Shown in pieces: positions 22,545 to 33,720 of a DNA stretch of 64,000 bases. A program made the translations under genes and the position numbers. The number at the start of each line of letters is the position of its first letter. Position 1 is the first letter of the stretch. Under the pieces are notes generated by a model, which saw only the letters and a list, made by a program, of their open reading frames with translations, was not told the DNA's origin and did no database searches. The stretch comes from Opisthorchis felineus (lineage: Eukaryota > Platyhelminthes > Trematoda > Opisthorchiida > Opisthorchiidae): NCBI GenBank assembly GCA_004794785.1, contig SJOL01004228.1, forward strand, positions 378,000-441,999, written 5' to 3'.

Positions 22545-22665
22545 GGATTCAGTTGGATCTCCCGTGAAAATAAAATCTACATGCAAACTAGTGTATTTGT
22601 CAAATTTCGTGCAGTTTGAGTTCAAGCAGAGCATAAGGTTGACGGAAACTCGGTGACTTTGGCCC
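22545..22665 (-). repeat. Fluke interspersed repeat with FTGDPTES translated signature
   Basis: On the - strand this reads RVSVNLMLCLNSNCTKFDKY and then TSLHVDFIFTGDPTESL. That is close to a sequence common in predicted fluke proteins built on repeats (KYTHLQTNLVLTGDSTES, from memory). Related copies here are at 31,185-31,310 and 50,040-50,237, all on the - strand. It is a noncoding repeat that happens to keep an open frame. Confidence 0.6.
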
Positions 22666-23020
22666 CCTGATGACTCTCTATAAGGGCAAAACCGGTCGTG
22701 GTCTTTTGAAGAGCTTTCTGCAAGCTTGTGAGTAGTTTCGTTTATGGAAGTACCGAGATTTTGTTTTCAGAAGCTTTACTTTGGAAGCCCTGCAGAACTG
22801 TCTAGCTAAGTTTCCTTGTGCGCCAAGCTTATGCCGCATGAGGTTTGCACAGAACGCTCGGTCAATCCAACTGATGGAGCTTTACTTCGACATGATGCAC
22901 AGATTTGTTTCTTTTAATGCTGTCAAGATATGCATGCACTTTATTCTTGAGTTTTTCTTAGAGACATGGAGTTTCTTCGTCCTCCCATTCTCCCCTTTTC
23001 TTTCTATCTTTACTAGGGAT
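22666..23020. other. Nothing recognised
   Basis: An open frame covers 22,781-23,056 and its 3' end runs into the RTE tail. It contains a hydrophobic stretch (MHFILEFFLETWSFFVLPF) but no recognised domain. Confidence 0.25.
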
Positions 23021-23098
23021 TTCATCTCTCATGGTTGTATGGCCGTTAAGCACTAGTATGTACTGCTGGTGTATTGCTGTCAATGATGATGGTGATTG
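23021..23098 (+). mobile_element. RTE 3' tail fragment
   Basis: CATGGTTGTATGGCCGTTAAG, the following GCACTAGTATGTAC-type block and CAATGATGATGGTGAT match the 3' tails at 9,050-9,130 (+), 55,243-55,330 (-) and 63,590-63,665 (-). It is a severely 5'-truncated insertion. Confidence 0.55.
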
Positions 23099-24499
23099 TA
23101 CTGTAAAAGCTATTATAGCTACTCTCTGAAATAGTAATTTGTCAGCCATAAGGGATTCTCTAGGATTTTCATAAACAAGACCGTTCTGATGACCATAGGG
23201 TGATAGTAAGTGTTTACAAGAACAAGGGTACTCAAAAAAGCGTCGGTCAATCATATGGTTGTGTATGGATTAGCTACCAGGTAACATGACTGTTGATAAA
23301 ATTGATGTACTGAATAAGTGGTTTACACGTATCAGTGATACGCAAAGATGCCACGCTTTCAACAGGGCTGAAAGGACAGGTGAATGTCACTTCTAGGCCT
23401 GTACAAATGATTCAAACTTGCTCATGATGATCACGATTGATATAGTCGGGATGTTTGAGGATTGCAAGAGCTTTGGCACACACGCATTTTTTTAGGAAGG
23501 AAACCCACATTACATCACACAGGCATGTTCGAATTTGACGGTGTACTTCAGCTTGAATGTGCTGCAGGGTGGCTGAGTTCGGCTGAAGTTTCTGTGACTG
23601 TTTTACACTTCTGCGAGCCTAAAGACCATACAAAGTCACGTCATGCCATTCGAGTGCTTGTATGCTACAGGTACTTTAAGGTGACCCAGTGATTGCGTGC
23701 CTTTTCCCAGCTGAAGGACGTTATGTTGCTTGCAGGAGTTTGTAAGGCGAGATTACTGGCTGCTCAACCGGTTCAACTTTCCGATGACCATATTTCGCAT
23801 TTTTCATTTCGTCCAAATTCGGCTCCGAATTTTCTTATCTAAATTTGCTAACAAAGGCACCATCTTCAAACAGGTCAGTTTCTGCTTGAAAGTTGTCGTA
23901 GTTCATATACCTGATTTTATCGATCGTAATCTGGGTGAGCAAGTTTCGCGTATGTGGAGAGGCCTGGCAACCACGCTTGCCTGTCGATTCGCTGGCTGTG
24001 AATGCCCGGCATCTCTAGATAATACCGATATAGGTAAATCATTTATTCAGTTCATTGATGTTATTGGCAACTCTACTACCTTTAACCCCGCTGTAGGCAG
24101 CCCAACGCTCTTCTAGGTCCTTCTACTCTCATAATAGATTTTAGGCTATTAAAGCCGACCTCTGGTTCTGCAAACTTGAACAGCTAACCTGTGGCATTCG
24201 GTGGCTGTTGTTTTACTCCCTGAGCCAGCCGATAACTACAGTCATTCATACAGCCTAAGCTACTGAGATTTCAGGTCATACATGGCTCGGAAATTTTTAT
24301 TCCCTAGGTTTCACTCAATAGAATGTCGAAAATGTAAGTCCTTGTTGTACTGCAGCTTCTGGGCGCATGAGAAATTTGTTACGTTTCAGTTGGTCTATCA
24401 GCGGTAAACAATGTACCAAGGATACGTTGCTACGGTTTCGGCCACTGCGAAGTGGGAGAGCCGACTAGGTATAGTCAAGCACTGAAGGCAATGGCATGT
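23099..24499. other. Unassigned region with open frames of unknown meaning
   Basis: Frames at 23,462-23,692 and 23,730-24,116 on the + strand. The second has GTTGCTTGCAG as an acceptor-like start and contains VVVVHIPDFIDRNLGEQVSR and WRGLATTLACRFAGCECPAS. Another frame at 23,720 reads DVMLLAGVCKARLLAAQPVQ. I do not recognise either. They might be host exons or an element remnant. Confidence 0.2.
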
Positions 24500-27010
24500 T
24501 CATTTAGTTAGGAAAACTGGGTAGTTACGTGCTGAAGGCGAGAGCTTTGATGCAGGAATGCTGCTAACTGCGTGGTTGATCTATGTCTGCCGGTGTCATT
24601 AACCACCCATGAGTTACGTCCAAGGAGTCCCCATCCGGGATGGTGAGGTTTCTCGACCAGACTAAGTTTGCTGGTTAGTGTTTTAATATTTCGTTGCCAG
24701 GTCATATCCCGGCTACCACTTGGTCGTTTCCTCCTAGTACAGGGATGGGTGAAAATAGATCTGCGAGGAAAACGATTCTCTGGCTAACGAAGTACACATC
24801 ATAACCAGCATAACCTGTGGAGCGGGAGCAACTCATCCATAGTGGAAAGTTCGTTTTACCTTAAACCATCTAGTGCGCCTTAGCACTGCTACTCCGATAT
24901 TCCCACCCGACCCAGCCAGTGCTTTGGAGACACTGACGGTCAGATACCGTCAGCTATCATACTTTCTTTGTGTTTGAGCGGCATGCTTCTGCTTCATACA
25001 GTAACATGGATCCCACCGTCGCAGTTTATACACTTTCCTTCACAAACACTCTGAAACCACACCAGCGATATCGGCTCCGAAGGTGGTGAAAAGTGCCCTA
25101 GCCTTCCTGATACGAAAAGTGATTCGTCTCCAGCCGGTCCACCAAAACTCATGCAACTGCCCAGGTAAACAAATTTGTTTATCTGGTCTTCAAGGTTGAG
25201 GTTTGGGTTTGATCCCACGCGGCAGCACTTTACACTTTTCAGGTGTGAAGCGCCTGTCAAGCCATGCGGCAGAATTATTTGGGTTATTCAAAATGGTTTG
25301 CATTTTTGAAGGATCTGACCCACGGAAAACAATATCATTCACATTCTCAATGTCTGTGGGTGAACGTATCGGGGTAATTTCGACCAATCTTAGATGTTTT
25401 AGAGAGTGGAGCCGTTCATGAACTTGTCTCAAGGTAAAGATATGATTGACGCATATTTCGCCAGGGTCAAATCCAGCTTGACTCTTACGAGGTTGCCTCT
25501 ATCAATAATCGGTCAGCCCGCTCAAAATAACGTTAAAGAGCACCTCAGATGTAACATCTACCAGGTTGATGCCATGATGGTTTTCGCATGGCCTTCTTGT
25601 GCCCTTTTTAAAGACTGGGATTGGGGTCGAGGAACTCCATTCCCCTAGCATTCTGTTTTAGTTCAAAACATTCTGCAGACTGTCAGACTTTCACCACGAT
25701 ATCGTCATATTCTTTGAAGAGTGCGTGGTGTAGGCCACCTGCGCCATTTGTCGCATTGCGCTTGAGGACTGATATCTCACGCTGAATTTGGGTTGTTGAT
25801 GTTGGTCTCGATGTTCCCTTCAGGCCCGCTGGATTATTCCGGAAGTAGTGTTGAAATAAGCCAGCTGAACTGTTCTTTGAAATGTTCAGCCCATCGCTCA
25901 AGAGGACAGTTGATGGAATAAATTGCCGTTACGTCTTCTTGGCAAATCATTTCGCTGATACTTGCCTTCTTTTGGTCGGTTGATCGAGTCAGCTGAAATA
26001 CTGCACTGCTGTCGCTTCCGAAGAAAGCCTTCTCCATCTCCTGAGACTTCGCAATCCACCAGCGTTCTCTGTCATTTTTCGAGCTCTTGTCCACCAGCGT
26101 TTGAGGGACATGCGTGTGCCTCGTAGTCGCCGGTTACTTGCAGGGCACCTCGGGCAGGAATAATGTCTACTGGTCTCGAGGATATCCAGTGTTCATTTAC
26201 CCTAGTCCATTTGCTTGGATATGCAGTTCTTCATCAGCATGATGGTGCGTTTCCAGTAACATTCTAGCCAGATCAGCTCGATACTCGAGCCACTGAAACT
26301 TCTCGAAGTTGACGAATGGAGTTGAGTCGCTTCGATATTCGTAATGCTGACGGAAAGCGAAGTGATAACCCGGGCAGCACAGTGCCATGATCACAGTCAA
26401 GTTGCATACTCCAGAAGGAACGAAAAGCTTTAATTGAGACTATCCACTGACACCTGATAGCACCAAGGTCCAGATGAATCCTGGACTGCCTCGAGGTTTG
26501 TGGTCCCCAAGTAACTTGATGATGCTTTTGAGCTGGAAGTTCGCAGTGGCCAGGAACAGAAGATGTTCAGCACACAAATGAAGGATTTGCTCCCTATTAT
26601 CCGCACGTTAAGCATCGAATTTCAATCTAACATCCAACTGCGCTTCTTCCGGACTCCGTCGTCCAACCTGATCATTCACACCCCCACCAGATTTACTATA
26701 CACGTCATTATTGCTGACCCAAGCAGTCGTAACAGATCTTGAAAAAAAAAAACGTCCTTCTCACTCTCGGAACTGCAGTCTGTTGGGGCGTATACTGATA
26801 AGACAAATAAGCACCATTTACCTGCATTGGTTTTTATTAAGCCAGACAACCGTACAGCGCAATGACAACTGTTTAACGGGACGCGGTTGAGCAAAGCGCT
26901 TTCAGCCTTGGGACTGAGTGCACGTTTCAGACCTTAGATACCATGATCCGTTGGGTCAGGATCACTAGAAATCCCGAGAGAGAAATGTGGAACACTCGAG
27001 CTTGTCCTAA
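24500..27010 (-). mobile_element. RTE-like non-LTR retrotransposon, near-complete domain order, decayed
   Basis: Read right to left on the - strand. Endonuclease remnants come first: LSGDP then a broken ALSP-AE block (about 26,880-27,010), LNSCHCAVRLSG (about 26,830-26,880) and FVLSVYAPTDCSSES (about 26,765-26,810). The linker has RERWWIAKSQEMEKAFFG (about 26,020-26,075). The reverse transcriptase start has PLERWAEHFKEQFSW (about 25,870-25,915). The catalytic region is ENVNDIVFRGSDP (about 25,310-25,350; Y-A-D-D altered to V-N-D), followed by FTPEKCKVLPRG (about 25,210-25,245) and FVYLGSCMSFGG (about 25,135-25,170). The C-terminus has MTWQRNIKTLTSKLSLVE (24,652-24,705) and a GW segment. Stops and frameshifts are frequent, so it cannot be active. 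Confidence 0.85.
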
Positions 27011-30000
27011 GCTGTTTGAGGTGCACGAATAAAATGGGGTCTTGTATGTGTTTCGGAGAAAAATACACCGACAGAGAAGGGAGGCAAGGTAACAGCACGA
27101 GATGCTTGTTGCCAGATTTAACAAAGAATAGATATATTGAAGGTTGTAATTTGAATCAGATCTGTGGATTTTAGTAAGAAATCACTGTGGTTATTTTTAT
27201 GGGCAATATTCCGGACGCGGAACAATGGTTAGGGGACTGAAAGATGGGTTGACCGTACTTCCCCGGGCGAAGGATTCACCGCTGCCTTCATAAACATAAG
27301 CATGCTCGTCTCCTGAAGAAAACACCTTACTGTCTTCACACTCTTATTTCAGAGGACAGTGCGACTTCATGTACAGGCCCTCTGTACGGGGACTTGCTGT
27401 TTTCCGTCAGGGTGCTCCCTGTTGGCCTTCCTAGCATGGATGAACCTTAGGGAACTCAGTTCCAGTCAGTGTAGCCCGCAAGGTCATTGGGGCACTAGAG
27501 CCCGATCACCGCGACAAGATGACAGTTTTAGATCGGGATTATTCTGTCAAAATTCTTCATGATAGAAAAATCACAGAATTCAGTTATCGACGAAGTTGCT
27601 AACGGACTACTCCTGATGAAATGCAAAACGCATCAAACCTGATGACTAACTGCTAATCAATTCGCTCAGCTGCGGCACCCTCTTTCCTTCGTGCAGAAGA
27701 GAGCGTGATTGCTGAGATTGATCCAAATTGTCCAGTCCAGAAAACGAGCAATAAATACGTAGGAGATAAATTCCAACAAAAACCCCATTAATATAGGTCT
27801 TTTGTTCTAATCCCTGAGCTAACACGGACTTTCAAAATGTCTCACCACGTTTCTTCTAAATAATCCGTAGGCAATAAATGAAAACCTTTATTTAAAGCTC
27901 AATCGCTTGTTTAATATTTCTACAAAAATTCTGCAGAATTTTCAAGTGCTTTTGTGGGAATATTGATTAGTATAGTCTTCACTACTTTTCAGCGTGGGCT
28001 GATGTTGCGTTTTACCATAAAATTCAGTTGACATTTTCAAAATATTTTTGAGCGTTTACGGTGACATGTATCCAAAACAGCCATCAGGAACACTAACCTT
28101 CTCAGTGGCTACATTTTGATGGCCATTCAGGCTCATAAATCCAGTTAATATGAAAGCAATATTACATCACGAAGGAATTACTCATTGAACAAGCTGAGGC
28201 CAGCAATAACACGATGTGGTTATTTCAACGTTAACTATGGATCTTTCTTCTTCCTTTCCTCGTAGACCGTGAGTTGTTCCAAACTCAAAACCAATCCGCG
28301 GTGGCAAAACTTGTGAAGACACTCATAGCACCATGGAGGACTGGCAATTCACTCTTGTCCTTGTAAATTTTATCTATGGATTTTGTTTTTTGTGATCAAA
28401 TATCCGGTAATAAGGTCTCATCAGCACTAGTGCAGTGCACCCCTTCCGGAATTTGCTGGATCGCACATATCATCTTGGAAATGAAATACACGAACAAAAT
28501 CCCAACTGTTAAACCAGCTGTTTTTTCTCTATTACAAGTGCATGAGTGGGATAGATTCAAACAATCCGAATAGTACTAAGCAGGAAAGATAGTCCATAAG
28601 TGTATATCGTAACGAAAAAAATCAAGCCGCGTGTGACTGAATACAGTATTTCTAAAAAGGGTTATATCAGTTCGGTTGTGGTAGTTCCCTTGTAAAATTT
28701 AACAGCGTTTGTTTCTGCTATGAAGGAAATGTATTTCAGCACAGAGTTACCTGCTACTGCGCATATTCGAGGGTAACAAGCTTGCCATCAAACTAGGAAG
28801 CAACAGTTGGCTTCCATCTATGGGCGTTTTTGTGAGTAGGATGACAAACGGCACCGCCAAAGCCTGCGTATTCCGAAAACAGGTACAATAAGACCGAATA
28901 CTGAGCTACACTAGCAGTCATCCAGAAAACAACCGGAAGAGTTGCATCCACATTATTTTAAGGAGAGAAAGGACACGCTGATGCATCATAGAATTGAGAA
29001 GGCAAAGAGCAGTTAACATACTCCGAGCATTCAAAACACTCCCCGGATCAGCTTGAACATGGCAGTTAGAAAAACAAAGCTCCGAGAGAAATTTGTTCCG
29101 TCCAATCTTGTCTGCCACAATATGTGTAGAATGGAATAAATCAAACAAAATGCAGGGCTAGTTACATCGTTTATATGAGACTAAACATTAAAGTGACCTA
29201 GTAATAATCCGAGTATCCCAAGACAGTCTATATGCAAAGAGTTTTCTCAGGCGACGTTTGAGGGGGAAGATATCTTAAAAGCAACAGCAACAACAAGAAA
29301 AAATTACCGAACTGATAGTTTAATTCAAAATCAAGAATACATGTGAACCCTCAGGTAGCTTACTACATCAAAGAAGAATCCTGTTATTCCATAAGTCGAG
29401 CACTACTCTGCGGAAACCGATCTCAAGGCTGAGGATCAACAGCATGAAGGGGAAAACGAAAGATTCGTTATAAATTAAACGATTTTCAGGAAATGTAACC
29501 AGGTTTATGCCCAGCCTTGAGTAAAAGAACACAATGCAGCCATCAGAAGTCTTGCACCCCCGTCACTGATCTTTAAGCATGGAGGTCTGGAAGGTCACAC
29601 GTTTAGTCTGCAGAAGGTGAGAGCCTTGGCGAGCGTAAATAAAATAAAGAAAAGGGTTTTTTTTAAACATCATACTTCGCATTGGATTGGATCGCCGGCA
29701 CGTTAAACTGGTTCCAGTCTGCGCGTCCCTACGTGCAGTGGACAAAGCGCTGTACCGTACTGCGCAAATGAGGCCAATTATCGAAATAACAGACCAACAA
29801 ACAGAACCACCTGAAAGGTCACAGAATGGAACCCAGGGAGAGCGGGGAGAACGTACTTCAGCATTGACTAATGGATGAGAATAGGAAAAGCCAGACTGAG
29901 AGGTAACGTGGACGTTGACCATTCAGAATACTGATAAGGGACGGACCAACAGAATTGTTCAATTAAACAACCAATCGTAGTCGGAGCTGATTCTCCTCTT

Positions 30001-30889
30001 ACACGTGTATTAGGACATAAACTAGCATAGCTAGGCTCCGTTTCACGTGTTGACGGTGTCAACTCCCTCATGAAACAATAGTGTGTTTTTCTGATCCATG
30101 TGGACATCAACCAAAATTTTTATTCAAAACGGAGCACTTTAACTCCTGTGAACGAAACAACTGCTGGGTATTTAACATCTTTGGTAATTCACCTACCGAG
30201 ACTCCGTGCCTGCTGAAACAAAATGCTGAAATCAGTTCATTCTGGGACCGGTTGACTAGATTACCAACTTGTTCACCGGTAGGGTGGAGAGCTTCAATGA
30301 TTCAACGCAACCCTTTCCAGGGGATCACGGAGCGTCTCGCGTAAATCGCCATTTTTTTCTACTTTAAATATCTTGGTAGAAAAAGCATCCATTGTGTTCC
30401 GGCCATCATTTTTACACTTTTTTTTACATTTTTATATCTTTACATGCAACAGTCGATACTGAATTTTGAGGCGAAAATTAAATGATTTCATCCATGAAGG
30501 AGGATGTTCCTTCTTTGGGAAATCCCCGCCCACTCATAGGTGTATTTTGAGTCCATCTTTTAAATTCCTGAAGTAAAGCAAATCGACACCCTCCTAGTTG
30601 AAGTACTCTATAGATAAGGATGTAGACCAAGTCTCTCTAATTTTTGTAGTCTAAAGGAAATTATGTGAATGAGGTGCATATTGATCCGAATTGTCATCTC
30701 GGAGTGCAGTAAAAATATGTGCTTCTCATTTACCATGAGGCTAATGTGTTATAACACGCCAACATGAAGCAGAAATGCCATGAGTGAAATTTCGCTTGAA
30801 TTAGATTGACTGAAATGAATGGGGCACATGTCACAGAGTTCCAGGGTGTTCTTCCATTAGTTACACTGAAACAGTGAAATTAGAAAATA
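27011..30889. other. Unassigned region
   Basis: No domain seen. Antisense frames at 29,563-29,922 (119 codons, with VCWSVISIIGLICAVRYSAL) and 29,868-30,110 are unrecognised. An A-rich stretch lies at 29,280-29,310 (GCAACAGCAACAACAAGAAAAAATT) and a T-run at 30,410-30,440. Confidence 0.25.
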
Positions 30890-31030
30890 TTTCAATAAAC
30901 CTACGCAGGTAAACCTACGGACCAATACGCTCCCTAACAACGCACTGATGATGTCACCTCGATTCGTGGTGAAACGTTTGCAATCAAATTGTCCAGCTCA
31001 GCGAACAAACCAACTACCACTTATCCGGTG
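30890..31030 (+). mobile_element. Penelope-like terminal repeat (subfamily B), forward copy
   Basis: TATA-like CAATAAA (about 30,893-30,899) lies roughly 45 bases before CTGATGA. The core, GTTTGCAATCAAATTGTCC and CCAGCTCAGCGAACAAACC follow. This is the best-preserved core in the window. Confidence 0.55.
30942..30981 (+). ncRNA. Hammerhead-ribozyme-like motif
   Basis: GCA, then CTGATGA (30,945-30,951), a spacer with an ACC/GGT-type stem, GAAAC (30,971-30,975), GTT and TGC. GCA can pair with TGC as a minimal stem I, leaving GTT as the cleavage triplet (allowed by the NUH rule). Penelope-like elements are known to carry such minimal type I motifs. Stem II is imperfect here, so activity is doubtful. 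Confidence 0.4.
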
Positions 31031-31184
31031 AGTTGGATAAATTAAAAGTATAGTTGTCATGAGTACGTAAAAACATTTCAGTGAACCTTGAAAAAGAACC
31101 TTATTGATGCGTTCCTATTCTTTTCCACACTCGGTGCATCCCGGTGCTTATTATTAAGAGAATTGCGCTAGTAATGGTGCTTAA

Positions 31185-31310
31185 GCGCCATTCAGGAGAA
31201 TAATAACCGGAAGAAGAACATCATAAACAAGCGATTCAGTCGGGATTAAGGTGAGTCTCCCGTGAAAACCGAATAGTCAGACATATCTGGTGAGCATGAT
31301 AGAGGTGCTG
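31185..31310 (-). repeat. Fluke interspersed repeat (second copy of the TGDPTES type)
   Basis: The - strand has TTTTCACGGGAGACTCACC, then CCCGACTGAATCGC and TGATGTTCTTCTTCCGG. It aligns with 50,100-50,200 (-), where ACGGGAGACCCGACTGAATG is followed by CGCCCGTTCATGATATTCC. It is frame-broken here. Confidence 0.5.
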
Positions 31311-31514
31311 ATGAATAAAATTTGAAGGCACTGGCAGCGGCTGTTTTTTACCCACCTTGATGCACTGCAATTAAGGCACCCAGACAAATGTCATCCAGCG
31401 ACGGCCTATGTGACTGATGTTACTCACTGTTGATTCTGTAGCTGGTGATGTGGTCGCCAGCTTGTCAGTTAGCTCGCCAAAGTTCTTTCACCCAACGAGG
31501 AGACATCAGTACGC

Positions 31515-31735
31515 GGTTTGGTGGGTTTTCTTCCTTACTTGCGTGTATTAATTTTTCACGTTCAAAGTCTTCCTCCTGTCCTGAAGCAGTTATTCTGGTG
31601 GGTTCATACCGAATGGGGAAAGCACTGGATTCGATTTTCCCTCTTACTAGAGCTCATCAGCAGTGTATATCCTTGGTCATGCCGAGTTTCAACTCAGGAC
31701 ATCTGACATGCGAAACGAGCGTGTTACCCCTACTT
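31515..31735. repeat. Dispersed module shared with 46,780-46,985
   Basis: AAGTCTTCCTCCTGTCCTGA, TTCTGGTGGGTTCA, GCTCATCAGCAGTG, TTGGTCATGC and ACATCTGACATGCGAAACGA match in order with 46,840-46,980. Orientation of the source element is unknown. The + strand is open for 126 codons (31,445-31,825), which probably reflects the repeat and not a gene. Confidence 0.5.
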
Positions 31736-33319
31736 CACTCTGGACGCACCCGAATCATCACGTCTGAACAGGCGAAGGTGTTCACGCTTGAGCGGTGGGA
31801 TTGGTTTTTCCGACGCCTCGAATGATGACAAAGTAACTGTCTTGGTTGTGTCGATTGACTGTCTGGTTTGCCAGGACTTCCCACGGATGCTTGGAACCTG
31901 CTAGACAATTTTTTTATGAGTTGTAGTTGGTTGCGGGACATTTAAAATTCTCGTTGCTTTATCTCCGGACGTGACTGGCTAACTGAGGAATTCACTGGCG
32001 GCAGTCAATTTGACGCGGATGGACCAACGGTAATCCGAGGAGGATGGGTCAGATATGAGGAGTGACAACACCCTATGGTTTTTTTAAATTTTTATTCGAA
32101 ATTTTTTCGCACCTTTTCCTCCTCTCTGGATTTGCTGTTTCACTGCCTTATTCCCTGACTTGGTGAAAGACTCCTGCCCCATAGGTTACTGAAACAGGTG
32201 TTTAAGTGCAGTGGGATCTACATGAATGTCTGAGTCTGTTTCATAAGCAGCTGACGCTTGGACGCCTGTCATAATGCCGCCAAAAACATATTAGCTGGTG
32301 AACGACACCCTTCTACCAAACTATAATCTCAGTCATATCAACACGCATGTCCGTCATTCCTTCACTATCCATAATCTCGGTGAACGCAACTATGGCAGCA
32401 GGGACCAGTATAAACTGACACACCGTTTATGGCTGAATGACCAAGTGAGTGACCCTGCTTCATGTAAAAGTAAGGCTGACGAGCGACCGAAAATATGTAA
32501 GCTGGCCTCGCTATTCTAGAATACAGTGAACCTAAATCGCACGATGAACTGCGTCATCTGTATTCTGCATGAGGTTAAAATTACACGCGTGGACGAGCCG
32601 TATGCTAGACGCTTGAAACCCGAGCCTAGTACTGATCTATCCTGATTTCTTGAGCAGACACCTTCAGCGGAGAGAACATTTTCATCAATCATCTGTCTCC
32701 CTGGCTTCAGTGTTCAATTACATCCTCTGAGGTTAGTGTGACTGTAAATTAGCAAACGTGTTGACAGGTCACTAGTAACTTAGACACCTATTGTCTTCCC
32801 CTGGTATACCTCTTATCAAGTGAAAACAGATGCAGTTGTTGTAACCTATCTCGGCACGTTCCGATTCGAAAACATTTCTCCAATGTGCCTAATGTCAGCT
32901 GTCTCCAGGGCTTGTTTGGTACCAAAAAACAAAAGCGCTCACAGTCTAAAAATGAAAGTCCTTGCCGTAAAACTGAACTTGTCTCCAGCTGGTCAACAAA
33001 AGCTTTGTTTGCTTTTCTGCTGTATATTCTGCTGGCGCTACAAAACAATGCACGGAGGCCAAAAATAGATGTTTTTTACATTTCTTCATTCAACAAATAT
33101 TTTGATACCCCTCTGGTAATCTCTTCTCGTCTTAAGCTGTAAAAACCGTGTAAATATTACACAGTGATTATAGCTACCACAGTTTGGTTCGCCGGTATTC
33201 TGAGAAGATAGGGGCTGAATGCTACTCATTGGTAGCAGTAGTTGATATGACTGACACTGAACCTACGAGTGACTGGATTTCACAGTGAAGAGATCGGGAG
33301 AGAAAGATATGAACTAAAA
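31736..33319. other. Unassigned region
   Basis: No domain recognised. The open frames around 32,788-33,142 on both strands look like repeat or chance frames. Confidence 0.25.
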
Positions 33320-33720
33320 GCAACATTTTGGAAACATGCGCTCGACTGGGTCATCTACGTCAATGTGTCCCGTCTGGGGATCCCCATACAGGAAGACGAC
33401 AATGACCACCACAGTTGGGTTTCTAAGTAATGGCTTTCATATTTCACTGCCAAGTCTTTCCTTAACTTCCCCTGGCACGTTTTCATCCTCCGCGTGGCTG
33501 TACGAAAAGGGCTGTTCAAAGAAGTTGGTCTCCTGGCATGCGGAACATGTGACCAAACCAGCGCAACCTATGATCAGTTCGCCTATCACGGACGAGTTAG
33601 TTTTCCAAAAACCGTTTGATGTGCTTCAGAATCACTGGTCCTACGTTTCCACCCTGAGATTGCTCCGAAAACGCAGATGCTTAACCACAGAAAGCTCTTT
33701 GAGGCCCTTAGCAAGCAGCG
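33320..33720 (-). mobile_element. RTE C-terminal fragment
   Basis: On the - strand, across frames: a GHV-x-R-M-P-like block near 33,520-33,560 (GLVWSHVPHARRPTS), then a TWQ-x-NMKAIT block and a LPVWG-SPDG block near 33,370-33,400. These fit the conserved RTE order [27 protein letters not shown] seen in the copies at 8.7 kb and 63.9 kb. Several frame changes are needed. The 149-codon + strand frame at 33,336-33,785 is then an antisense shadow. Confidence 0.5.

Noticed and set aside
31445..31825. 126-codon + strand open frame as a gene
   Set aside because: The sequence is shared with the dispersed module at 46,780-46,985.
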